Origin: an uncultured Planctomycetaceae bacterium
GTDB taxonomy: Bacteria; Planctomycetota; Planctomycetia; Planctomycetales; Planctomycetaceae
Length of the DNA stretch: 5,086 nucleotides
NCBI GenBank assembly: GCA_903823545.1
Contig: CAIJTL010001503.1
Coordinates: forward strand, 1-5,086
Direction of reading: 5' to 3'
Positions 1-5,086 of this stretch are shown piece after piece. The notes beneath the pieces were generated by a model, which saw only the letters and a list, made by a program, of their open reading frames with translations, did not search any database and was not told the DNA's origin. The position numbers and the translations under genes were made by a program. Position 1 is the first letter of the stretch. Each line of letters opens with the position of its first letter.

Positions 1-91
1 AGCCCAACAAGCCAAGCGCACTCGTCTGCAATAACTCGCGACGATGAACCCGCCCCGATCGAATTCGCGATGACCCGAGAATGCTGAGCAT
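1..91 (-). CDS. DUF1501 protein, N-terminal fragment with twin-arginine signal
   Basis: Only the first 30 codons are in the window; the frame stays open to the left edge. The peptide begins MLSILGSS, then a basic stretch, then HRRELLQTSALGLLG at residues 16-30. An RR pair followed by a hydrophobic segment is the layout of a Tat signal. The combination of an ML-I-G start with a -RRELLQ-ALGLLG segment is what I recognise from planctomycete DUF1501 proteins, an alkaline-phosphatase-superfamily group of unknown substrate that is thought to be exported folded. The ATG at 89-91 is preceded by GGAGG (complement of 101-105) nine bases upstream, which fixes the start. In planctomycetes DUF1501 genes often sit beside DUF1549/DUF1553 (PSD1) cytochrome-like genes; here it is the first gene after a probable terminator, so it likely has its own transcript. 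The family call rests on 30 residues; another Tat-exported planctomycete protein is the main alternative. Confidence 0.68.
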   Translation of the reverse strand, partial: MLSILGSSRIRSGRVHRRELLQTSALGLLG

Positions 92-122
92 GACGCGAGT
101 CCTCCATTTGAAAACAGAACAA

Positions 123-145
123 CCCGGCTGCGTGAAACAGCCGGG
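123..145 (-). terminator. Probable intrinsic terminator after the small lysine-rich gene
   Basis: A perfect 8-bp stem, CCCGGCTG (123-130) with CAGCCGGG (138-145), encloses a 7-base loop. Read on the minus strand it is followed by TTGTTCTGTTTTC, a T-rich tail, as expected for termination of the minus-strand gene ending at 254. The tail lies about 15 bases before the Shine-Dalgarno site of the DUF1501 gene, so the hairpin could also sit in the leader of that gene. The plus-strand side (CCGTTATTG) is much less T-rich. The rest of 92-253 shows no other gene that I can support. Confidence 0.6.
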
Positions 146-253
146 CCGTTATTGAAATGGCAATGACTTCTTCGAAACCGTTCAGCGCAGCGGTGAGACA
201 CTCATTTAAGAAGATGACTCACCAACTGGCCGCTTGCGGCGACGACAGCATCA

Positions 254-361
254 CTACTTACCTTTCTTGGCGTTCTTGGCGGCTCGCTTTTCTTTGAGGG
301 TCAGCGTTGGCTTCTTTTGGACCTCTTTTTGGCCTTTGTCCTTCTTCCCTTTTTCACCCAT
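254..361 (-). CDS. Small lysine-rich protein, 35 residues
   Basis: The reading frame starts at ATG (complement of 359-361) and ends at TAG (complement of 254-256). A strong Shine-Dalgarno sequence, AAGGAGAG (complement of 368-375), ends six bases before the ATG, with its AGGAG core eight bases away; this is the best evidence that the frame is real. The product begins MGEKGKKDKGQKE and ends KEKRAAKNAKKGK. It has 13 lysines and one arginine in 35 residues, no cysteine, no hydrophobic segment and no signal peptide, so it is probably cytoplasmic and largely unstructured. Similar short MG-KGKKDK-type lysine-rich proteins occur in many bacterial genomes as hypothetical proteins; I know of no established function. 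Nucleic-acid or ribosome association would fit the charge but is only inference. It is followed by a hairpin terminator at 123-145 and lies 158 bases downstream of the ribbon-helix-helix-like gene on the same strand; that gap shows nothing notable. Confidence 0.72.
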   Translation of the reverse strand: MGEKGKKDKGQKEVQKKPTLTLKEKRAAKNAKKGK

Positions 362-519
362 TTTTGTCTCTCCTTGCTGAAGCGATGAATGACGTCTGAC
401 GGCAATGCCGCCGACACCGTGGCGCGGCAGCGTGAGGTTAGCAAAAGACTTCGGTAGGTGTTACCGATCTTGCTGCTCGACTCATCCGGGCTGCCCAACC
501 AGTTGAAAGACGGCTCGCC

Positions 520-822
520 TCATTCAGGCAGTTGCTGATCGAGAATCTGAGCGGTCAGTGCTGAGACGCTGATTCCGCGTTCGACCGCTGCGAGGAGCAA
601 TCGTCGATGGACCGATTCGGGAAGAGTGATCTTGTAGGGAAGTAGCGGGTTGACGACAGGTGGAGCACTGCGTCGCCGTGAGCGTCGTGGAGCCTCAACC
701 TGCGTAGTGCTCGATGTCAGTTTTTCTGAGAGCAATGCGAAATGGGGCGCTGCGGTATCTGTTCGCGGGGTCGCCGGTGATCGTTGAGCTAAGCCAGATT
801 CGCGTCGTGCGGTGACTTCCAT
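520..822 (-). CDS. Ribbon-helix-helix-like small protein, 100 residues
   Basis: The start is the ATG at 820-822. AAGGAGA (complement of 829-835) lies just upstream, with its AGGAG core seven bases from the ATG, which makes this start much better than in-frame codons further up (the frame is open to 951). Residues 1-60 are low in order-promoting residues and rich in Ser, Thr, Pro, Ala and Arg, with a basic cluster RRSRRRS at 46-52. Residues 62-99 read as a short strand (PYKITLP, 62-68), a helix (69-83) and a second helix after GIS (84-98). This strand-helix-helix order matches the Arc/CopG/MetJ-type ribbon-helix-helix fold used by DNA-binding dimers and many antitoxins. No toxin-like partner gene is next to it: the neighbours are the lysine-rich protein downstream and a divergent pseudouridine synthase upstream. 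A regulator, possibly autoregulatory, is the simplest guess; no operator was identified. The frame and start are well supported, the fold moderately, the function not. Confidence 0.66.
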   Translation of the reverse strand: MEVTARRESGLAQRSPATPRTDTAAPHFALLSEKLTSSTTQVEAPRRSRRRSAPPVVNPLLPYKITLPESVHRRLLLAAVERGISVSALTAQILDQQLPE

Positions 823-1103
823 CGTTATTCTCCTTCGCGTTTGACCGGCCGAATGCGGGACCGGACAAACTCCGAAATCGGAAAAGAGGGAGTTGACCTT
901 GAGCGAGGATGGGCTGATGTCTCTCGGTTCGACCGCATCCGCCCCCTTCAATTGTCGCGACCCGCGCGATGCAACTGACTGGTCTCGCTGAGTCGGTGAT
1001 TCTTGCCGCTGGTTGCAAGTCGCGACGGTCCTGGATTATGTACTCAAGTTGAGCCCATCGGGCAAAAGCGTCAGTGTTATCCCCCGCTTTCCACGGATTG
1101 TTC
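823..1103. other. Divergent intergenic region
   Basis: These 281 bases separate the minus-strand ribbon-helix-helix-like gene from the plus-strand pseudouridine synthase and should contain the promoters of both. Apart from the Shine-Dalgarno site at 829-835 and a weak promoter candidate near 1013-1042, I see no gene, strong hairpin or clear operator. Minus-strand reading frames stay open through parts of it, but they lack ribosome binding sites and their products have no recognisable domain. Confidence 0.5.
1013..1042 (+). promoter_or_regulatory. Weak candidate promoter for the pseudouridine synthase gene
   Basis: TTGCAA at 1013-1018 matches four of six bases of a sigma-70 -35 box. TATGTA at 1037-1042 matches the first three bases of a -10 box, with an 18-base spacer. 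The position, about 60 bases before the ATG at 1104, is reasonable. The match is poor and planctomycete promoters are not well characterised, so this is only a candidate. Confidence 0.2.
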
Positions 1104-2195
1104 ATGCAAGGCCCGTTTCAAGCTGAGTTGATTGTCGAAGGATTTCTTTCGGGTAAGCGGATCGACACATTTCTGGTGCGGCACTTTCGAAACTATTCGG
1201 TCTTTCGAGTGCAGCGCATCGTGCGGGCTGGCGAAGTGTGGATCAACGATGTTGTCGCCAATAACGACACGCGGGTTTACAAAGGGCAACGCGTTTGTGT
1301 GCGGTTGATTGAACCGCCGGACAAGTTGCTGCCGCCAGTCGCGGGACCGCTCGAAGTGCTCTACGAAGATTCGTGGATCATGATTGTCGTCAAACCAGCG
1401 GGGCAGATCGTGCATCCGGCGGGAGACTATGCGTCGAACTCACTCGCGAATGTCGTACAACATCATCTGGATCAACAAACTCGCTGGCGCGGCCTGTTGC
1501 GACCGGGAATCGTGCATCGGCTCGATCGGCTGACGAGCGGCGTGATGATTGTTTCCAAAGAACATTGCTCACACGCATTGCTCACGGAAGCCTTCACTTT
1601 GCGAAAGGTCCATAAAACCTATGTCGCGCTTGTCACTGGAGTGATCGAACCCGATCAGGGAGTGCTCGATAAGCCGATCGGCGGAAGTGACGATCCCGAA
1701 AGTTGCCTCATGCGCACGGGAGCGGATGCGTTCGATGCTCGATCCGCTCGCACGGAATTCAAAGTCATTGAGCGTTTTGCAGATCACACGCTCGTTGAGG
1801 CAAAGCCGGTCACCGGTCGGCATCATCAAATCCGAGTTCACCTCGCTGACATCGGACATCCAGTCGTCGATGACGAGTTCTACGGTGCGTTCGGATGGAT
1901 CAAAAAGGGACGAGATGGGTCGCTGATTCCCGAACCAGATCGCGAAGAGATTCAGCGGGCTGAGAAGGATTCCGAGAAGCCGCAACGACGAGCATCCACG
2001 AAGATGCCAGATGAGGACGATGAGGAAACAAGCACATTGATCCCGACTGACCAACTCTTAGTAGGCCGCCACGCCCTGCATGCGCACCGGATTGAATTCC
2101 GGCATCCGATTACTTGGGAACCGCTGTGCTTTGAAGCCCCTTTGCCGCCAGATATTGCGAGAGCAGTCGAGCAATTGAGAGGCATGAAGATTTGA
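1104..2195 (+). CDS. RluA-family 23S/tRNA pseudouridine synthase with S4 domain
   Basis: This 363-residue enzyme should convert specific uridines in structured RNA, most likely 23S rRNA, to pseudouridine in the cytoplasm. Residues 18-68 form an S4 RNA-binding domain, which points to the RluC/RluD type rather than RluA itself. The catalytic motif HRLDRLTSG lies at 138-146, with Asp141 the expected nucleophile. KTYVALVTG follows at 171-179, and TGRHHQIRVHLADIGHP at 237-253 with DDEFYG at 256-261. The closing motif GRHALHAHRIEFRHP is at 321-335. Between YG and this motif lies a highly charged insert (about 262-319), longer than in E. coli RluD as I recall it. The usual TGRTHQIR reads TGRHHQIR here. 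I chose the ATG at 1104 because a GTG thirty bases upstream (1074) has no ribosome binding site and the S4 domain begins well after either; the ATG has only a weak GGA at 1095-1097. The exact target uridine cannot be told from sequence. Confidence 0.93.
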   Translation: MQGPFQAELIVEGFLSGKRIDTFLVRHFRNYSVFRVQRIVRAGEVWINDVVANNDTRVYKGQRVCVRLIEPPDKLLPPVAGPLEVLYEDSWIMIVVKPAGQIVHPAGDYASNSLANVVQHHLDQQTRWRGLLRPGIVHRLDRLTSGVMIVSKEHCSHALLTEAFTLRKVHKTYVALVTGVIEPDQGVLDKPIGGSDDPESCLMRTGADAFDARSARTEFKVIERFADHTLVEAKPVTGRHHQIRVHLADIGHPVVDDEFYGAFGWIKKGRDGSLIPEPDREEIQRAEKDSEKPQRRASTKMPDEDDEETSTLIPTDQLLVGRHALHAHRIEFRHPITWEPLCFEAPLPPDIARAVEQLRGMKI

Positions 2196-2212
2196 GGTTT
2201 GAAAACTCCCGT

Positions 2213-2239
2213 TGTGGCCGGGTCTCCTGACGAGCCACA
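2213..2239. repeat. Small inverted repeat, possible interspersed element
   Basis: TGTGGC (2213-2218) pairs with GCCACA (2234-2239), and an inner GTC/GAC pair (2222-2224 with 2229-2231) closes a four-base loop. It lies 17 bases after the stop codon of the pseudouridine synthase gene. The core, GTGGCCGGGTCTCCTGAC, resembles sequences I associate with repeated intergenic hairpins in planctomycete genomes, but that is memory and not tested here. There is no T-tract, so it is not a typical terminator. Confidence 0.35.
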
Positions 2240-2297
2240 CGCTTTCGACCGCAGTTCTCCCAATTCGCAGCGCATCGTCCGCCCTCTTCTCAAAACA

Positions 2298-2330
2298 CCA
2301 AAAGCTCGGCGAACATCGCCGAGCTTTTGG
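2298..2330. terminator. Probable bidirectional intrinsic terminator
   Basis: A perfect 14-bp stem, CCAAAAGCTCGGCG (2298-2311) with CGCCGAGCTTTTGG (2317-2330), has the five-base loop AACAT. The GC-rich inner stem followed by CTTTT gives a terminator shape on the plus strand, for the pseudouridine synthase gene ending at 2195. On the minus strand the same stem is followed by TGTTTTGAG, so it could also stop transcripts of the RTX gene ending at 2473. A placement between two convergent genes fits a shared terminator. Confidence 0.75.
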
Positions 2331-2344
2331 TCTGCCACGGAGTA

Positions 2345-2364
2345 CTGGGGCCGTCACTCCCCAG
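2345..2364. repeat. Minor hairpin between convergent genes
   Basis: CTGGGG (2345-2350) pairs with CCCCAG (2359-2364) across an eight-base loop. There is no adjacent T-run. It may be chance or may belong to the cluster of hairpins in this intergenic region. Confidence 0.3.
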
Positions 2365-2381
2365 GGCATTTGAGATTCTTT

Positions 2382-2451
2382 TAGGACGGGCACTCTTGCC
2401 CGTCTTGAGATGAGGGTTGTGATTGATCGACGGGCAAGAGTGCCCGTCCTA
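2382..2451. repeat. Perfect 23-bp inverted repeat with nested palindromes, REP/BIME-like
   Basis: The 23 bases at 2382-2404 are the exact reverse complement of 2429-2451, with a 24-base spacer. Each arm is itself a hairpin: GACGGGCA, a four-base loop, then TGCCCGTC (2385-2404, and the mirror at 2429-2448). Two short hairpins in opposite orientation are the form of a REP pair or BIME. It starts 21 bases beyond the stop codon of the minus-strand RTX gene and lacks a T-tract on either side, so it is not a standard terminator, though it could protect the 3' end of a transcript. No transposase is present in the window. Confidence 0.7.
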
Positions 2452-2472
2452 CGTCGTTGTTAAATGCGACGA

Positions 2473-5086
2473 TCACATGTCTTGCAACGCCTGTTGGATC
2501 GCTGCGGATAGTGCGAAGCGTTCGTTGATTTGCGTGGCTGGGTCGCTGATGACGTCAACACCTTGGCCACCAGCGACTGTGTCGGGACCAAGTTGACCAT
2601 TGATCGTGTCTTGGCCATCGTCACCTAGAATAATGTCCGCGTCCGCTCCACCGAGCAGCACATCGTTGCCGTCACCGCCGACGATGATGTCCAAACCGTC
2701 GTTGCCGTTGATCGAGTCGTCGCCGTCCGCTCCGTTGATGAGGTCATTCCCCAAGCCGCCGTCGATCGTGTCATTGCCGTCGCCACCGTTGATCGAGTCG
2801 TTCCCGTCACCGCCGTCGATCCAGTCATTGCCGTGACTACCTCGAATCACATCGTTGCCGACTTGTCCGCTGAGCGTGTCATCGTCATGCCCACCATCGA
2901 GCGTGTCGTCACCGTCGCCACCGACGATCGCATCTCGACCGAACGAACCTTCGAGCGAATCGCTTCCAGCCATGCCGTTGAGCACGTCGTCTCCGTCGTT
3001 GCCTCGCAGCATGTCGTCGTCATCGCCACCGTTGAGTGTATCGGCACCGACTCCACCAACGAGGCTGTCGTTCCCTTCGTCACCAGAGATCAGATCATTT
3101 CCTTCACCACCCGTGAGACTGTCATTGCCGAATTGGCCTTTGAGGATGTCGTCACCGATCCCGCTGTCGAGAATGTCGTTGCCGTTGCCACCGACGAGGT
3201 TGTCATCACCATCGCCGCCAAACATCGTGTCGTTGGAATTGGTCCCGAGGATCGTGTCATTACCAGTTCCGCCATTCATCGCCGTGCGAAGAAGCCCCAG
3301 GTTGACTCCGCTGCCGTTGAAAGTGTCGTCGCCACCATCGCCATTCAGATCGAGTCGTGTTCCGGGAATGCTGAGGAGATTGCCCGTGAACGAGAACGAG
3401 TCATTGCCGTTGCCGCCGTTCACGATCACGTTACGCAGATCGTTGTCGACGACGAGGTAGCCCGTCCCTTCGCCGATTTGTATGCGGCCCAGGTTCGAGG
3501 AAATCACGAATGCGTTCGCCGTTCCGTTGCCGCTGACAGTGACCACATCAAAACCCGTTCCGCCGATCGCGGTATCTCGCCCTTGCGTCGCTCCTTGCCA
3601 GAGCAGCGTGTCATTCCCCATGCCACCGTCGAGCAAATCATTCCCCGCTTGGCCATTGAGAGTGTCGTTGCCATCTTGACCATTGAGCGTGTCGTTCCCA
3701 GCTCCCCCGACCAACAAGTCGTTGCCGCCACCTGCCGAGATCAGATCGTGTCCCGCGCCGCCGTTGAAGACCTCATCAAGATTCGAGCCCACCATCGTGT
3801 CGTTACCGGCTCCCCCCAAAAGTGTCGCCGTTCCGGAGTTGGCTGGGTCGTCATTGGTGATCGTGATCGTGCTGCGTGAATCAGTCGCGACAACATTGAC
3901 CGGATTCGACAGATTGACGTTGAACACCTCGTCGGTCTCTGGACTCGAATCACCGACGATGGTCACCAGAATGGTCTGTGTCAGAATGCCGGGGGCAAAG
4001 GTGAGTTGCCCGGTTACCGGGATGTAGTCGGAGCCAGAAATCGCCGTCTGATTCAGTGTCGCGTAATCGACCGTGATGGTTTGAGTGCTCGGAGAAGACA
4101 ATGTAACGGTCACCGCCACGACGTTGAGCGTTCCATTTCCTTCAACCGTTGAGGCATCCGAGATCGACAATGTTGGTCCCGGCACTCCGCCGTTGCCATC
4201 GACAACCACAATCTGTGACTGGCCATCGCCGATGGTCGCATTCGTCGGCGCACTCAGATTGACGAAGAAGTTTTCCGTCGGTTCGATCAGCGCGTCTCGT
4301 CGTGAGCGAACCGTAATTGTCTGGCTGGTTTGTCCTGGAGCGAACGTCAGCGTCCCCGAATTACGGACGTAATCCGCCGTCACCGCTGTCGCACTGCCAT
4401 CGGTGGTCGCGTAATTCACCGTCACCGGCAGAGTGCTCGGCTGTGACAAAGAAATCGTTAGCGTTGCCGTCTGCACGTTGAACGGCGGATTCGGATTGAT
4501 GAGCACGTGCAGCCGATTATCCACGAATCCGCCTACGAGCATGTCGAGCGAACCATCGCCATTCACGTCACGAGCAGCGAGCGGACCACCAATGTCTCCG
4601 GGAGCCGGAAGGCTGATATCTTGTCGTCCGAGGAACGTTCCCGATCCCACGTTCAAAAACACATTCACTTCGTTGGTGACGTTGCGATTGCCGACCGCCA
4701 GATCAATGTTGGTATCGCCATCCACATCGAAGGCGATGATGTTGAAATCACCGATGGTTCCCGTGGTCGTCAGCCGTGTCGGGATTGTGAAACTCGCCGA
4801 TCCGTTGTTTTGCAGAATTGTGATTTCATCGTTGCCAGAACAGCCGACAGCCAAGTCTTGATCGCCGTCGTTATCCATATCAAACGCCGCGATTGTGACC
4901 GGTCGTTGACCGACGTTAAATCGCGTGCTGGTCGCGAAGGCTCCACCGTTGTTGGTCAGCGTGGTGACTTGGTTCGAGTTTTGGTCGGTGACCGCCAAGT
5001 CTTTCTGACCATCACCATTCAGGTCGGCGGCGACTAAGCCCGTCGGTCCGTTTCCGGCAGCGTATTCGCGGCGAGTCCCGAAACCG
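2473..5086 (-). CDS. Large FG-GAP / Calx-beta / RTX calcium-binding protein, C-terminal part
   Basis: The frame is open to the right edge, so the N-terminus and any signal peptide are missing; 870 residues are visible. Numbering from the first full codon (5083-5085), residues 14-200 hold four FG-GAP/VCBS motifs of the type D-x-[DN]-x-D-x-x-x-D (at about 21, 69, 120 and 173). Residues 203-297 are a Calx-beta-like domain and 304-413 a second, complete one (TLSISDASTVEGN at its start). Eight RTX nonapeptides of the GGxGxDxUx type follow at 422-493, then a linker module of about 109 residues, then 27 in-phase nonapeptides at 603-845. A 25-residue tail ends ALQDM. All three domain types are known to bind calcium. 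Such proteins are normally secreted or on the cell surface and are thought to act in adhesion or as matrix; RTX repeats fold on calcium outside the cell. The specific role and any enzymatic domain upstream are unknown. No secretion genes are adjacent. Confidence 0.92.
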   Translation of the reverse strand, partial: GFGTRREYAAGNGPTGLVAADLNGDGQKDLAVTDQNSNQVTTLTNNGGAFATSTRFNVGQRPVTIAAFDMDNDGDQDLAVGCSGNDEITILQNNGSASFTIPTRLTTTGTIGDFNIIAFDVDGDTNIDLAVGNRNVTNEVNVFLNVGSGTFLGRQDISLPAPGDIGGPLAARDVNGDGSLDMLVGGFVDNRLHVLINPNPPFNVQTATLTISLSQPSTLPVTVNYATTDGSATAVTADYVRNSGTLTFAPGQTSQTITVRSRRDALIEPTENFFVNLSAPTNATIGDGQSQIVVVDGNGGVPGPTLSISDASTVEGNGTLNVVAVTVTLSSPSTQTITVDYATLNQTAISGSDYIPVTGQLTFAPGILTQTILVTIVGDSSPETDEVFNVNLSNPVNVVATDSRSTITITNDDPANSGTATLLGGAGNDTMVGSNLDEVFNGGAGHDLISAGGGNDLLVGGAGNDTLNGQDGNDTLNGQAGNDLLDGGMGNDTLLWQGATQGRDTAIGGTGFDVVTVSGNGTANAFVISSNLGRIQIGEGTGYLVVDNDLRNVIVNGGNGNDSFSFTGNLLSIPGTRLDLNGDGGDDTFNGSGVNLGLLRTAMNGGTGNDTILGTNSNDTMFGGDGDDNLVGGNGNDILDSGIGDDILKGQFGNDSLTGGEGNDLISGDEGNDSLVGGVGADTLNGGDDDDMLRGNDGDDVLNGMAGSDSLEGSFGRDAIVGGDGDDTLDGGHDDDTLSGQVGNDVIRGSHGNDWIDGGDGNDSINGGDGNDTIDGGLGNDLINGADGDDSINGNDGLDIIVGGDGNDVLLGGADADIILGDDGQDTINGQLGPDTVAGGQGVDVISDPATQINERFALSAAIQQALQDM
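2551..3279 (-). repeat. 27 tandem RTX nonapeptide units (degenerate 27-bp DNA repeat)
   Basis: The stretch encodes 27 consecutive nine-residue units with no insertion or deletion, from MNGGTGNDT to VAGGQGVDV. Most units follow [LI]xGGxGNDx, the calcium-binding parallel beta-roll repeat. At the DNA level this is a diverged 27-bp tandem repeat. Several units depart from consensus, for example with Asp or Ala in place of Gly (GGDDDDM, GGADADI). This periodic codon pattern also keeps antisense frames open for long distances. Confidence 0.9.
3607..3822 (-). repeat. Eight tandem RTX nonapeptide units, first block
   Basis: Eight consecutive nine-residue units run from LLGGAGNDT to LDGGMGNDT, directly after the second Calx-beta domain. 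The second unit (MVGSNLDEV) is degenerate. The block is separated from the 27-unit block by a linker module encoded at 3280-3606, which contains scattered GGNGNDS-like motifs. Confidence 0.88.

Noticed and set aside
229..240. GCCGCTTGCGGC palindrome as a terminator
   Set aside because: The stem is only four to five base pairs and no T-tract follows on either strand.
157..297. Plus-strand 46-codon frame starting at ATG 157
   Set aside because: No Shine-Dalgarno site is present, and it runs antisense into the lysine-rich gene.
301..498. Minus-strand open frame with a basic C-terminus
   Set aside because: It overlaps the lysine-rich gene in another frame; its basic end is a frame-shifted reading of the lysine codons, and it lacks a ribosome binding site.
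823..951. N-terminal extension of the ribbon-helix-helix-like protein to an upstream start at 951
   Set aside because: The ATG at 822 has a near-ideal ribosome binding site at 829-835; the extension would place that site inside the coding region.
1074..1103. GTG start ten codons upstream for the pseudouridine synthase
   Set aside because: It has no ribosome binding site, and the extra residues add nothing to the S4 domain. It remains possible because the ATG at 1104 is also only weakly supported.
695..1105. Minus-strand open frame covering the divergent intergenic region
   Set aside because: It overlaps the better supported gene at 520-822 in another frame, has no Shine-Dalgarno site and shows no recognisable domain.
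2199..2384. Plus-strand 61-codon frame after the pseudouridine synthase gene
   Set aside because: It has a TTG start with no ribosome binding site and runs through three hairpins, so it is more likely non-coding.
2551..3279. Regularly spaced repeats as a CRISPR array
   Set aside because: The units are contiguous, diverged and in frame with RTX nonapeptides; there are no unique spacers between identical repeats.
2855..3460. Plus-strand open frame rich in Ser and Pro
   Set aside because: Same cause: the periodic 27-bp repeat read in another frame gives a repetitive SLPSPP-type peptide.
2833..3879. Long plus-strand open frame of 348 codons opposite the RTX gene
   Set aside because: It is antisense to the RTX repeats. 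The repeated GGxGxDxUx codons contain few reverse-strand stops, so long antisense frames are expected; the product is a low-complexity Val/Ile/Ala/Glu/Arg sequence with no domain.
4470..4510. Frameshift at the FG-GAP/Calx-beta junction
   Set aside because: The frame is continuous on both sides, and there is no room in the short junction for the missing strand in another frame.

Overview
The window reads as chromosomal DNA from a planctomycete (inference). The grounds are a DUF1501-type N-terminus with a twin-arginine signal, a large secreted-type protein combining FG-GAP/VCBS, Calx-beta and RTX repeats, and compact hairpin repeats between genes. Genus cannot be assigned from sequence alone. 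No rRNA, tRNA, CRISPR array, insertion sequence or phage gene was seen.

Layout, left to right. (1) Positions 1-822 hold three minus-strand genes, each with a clear Shine-Dalgarno site. They are the first 30 codons of a DUF1501 protein that runs off the left edge (start at 91), a 35-residue lysine-rich protein (254-361), and a 100-residue protein with a C-terminal ribbon-helix-helix-like segment (520-822). A GC-rich hairpin with a T-rich tail (123-145) separates the small gene from the DUF1501 gene. (2) Positions 823-1103 are a divergent intergenic region with no gene and only a weak promoter candidate. (3) A plus-strand RluA-family pseudouridine synthase with an S4 domain occupies 1104-2195. 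(4) Positions 2196-2472 lie between two convergent genes and hold four inverted repeats: two REP-like candidates, one small hairpin, and one perfect 14-bp stem that is probably a two-way terminator. (5) From 2473 to the right edge, on the minus strand, is the C-terminal 870 residues of a very large acidic calcium-binding protein whose N-terminus lies outside the window.

The genes do not form one pathway. The pseudouridine synthase is housekeeping RNA modification. The RTX/Calx-beta/FG-GAP protein and the DUF1501 protein are both probably exported. The two small proteins have no assigned function. The most notable things are the nested inverted repeat just downstream of the RTX gene, the uninterrupted run of 27 RTX nonapeptides, a first Calx-beta domain that seems to lack its opening strand, and the small lysine-rich gene, which is short enough to be missed by gene callers. 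I found no convincing sign of a wholly new biological system.
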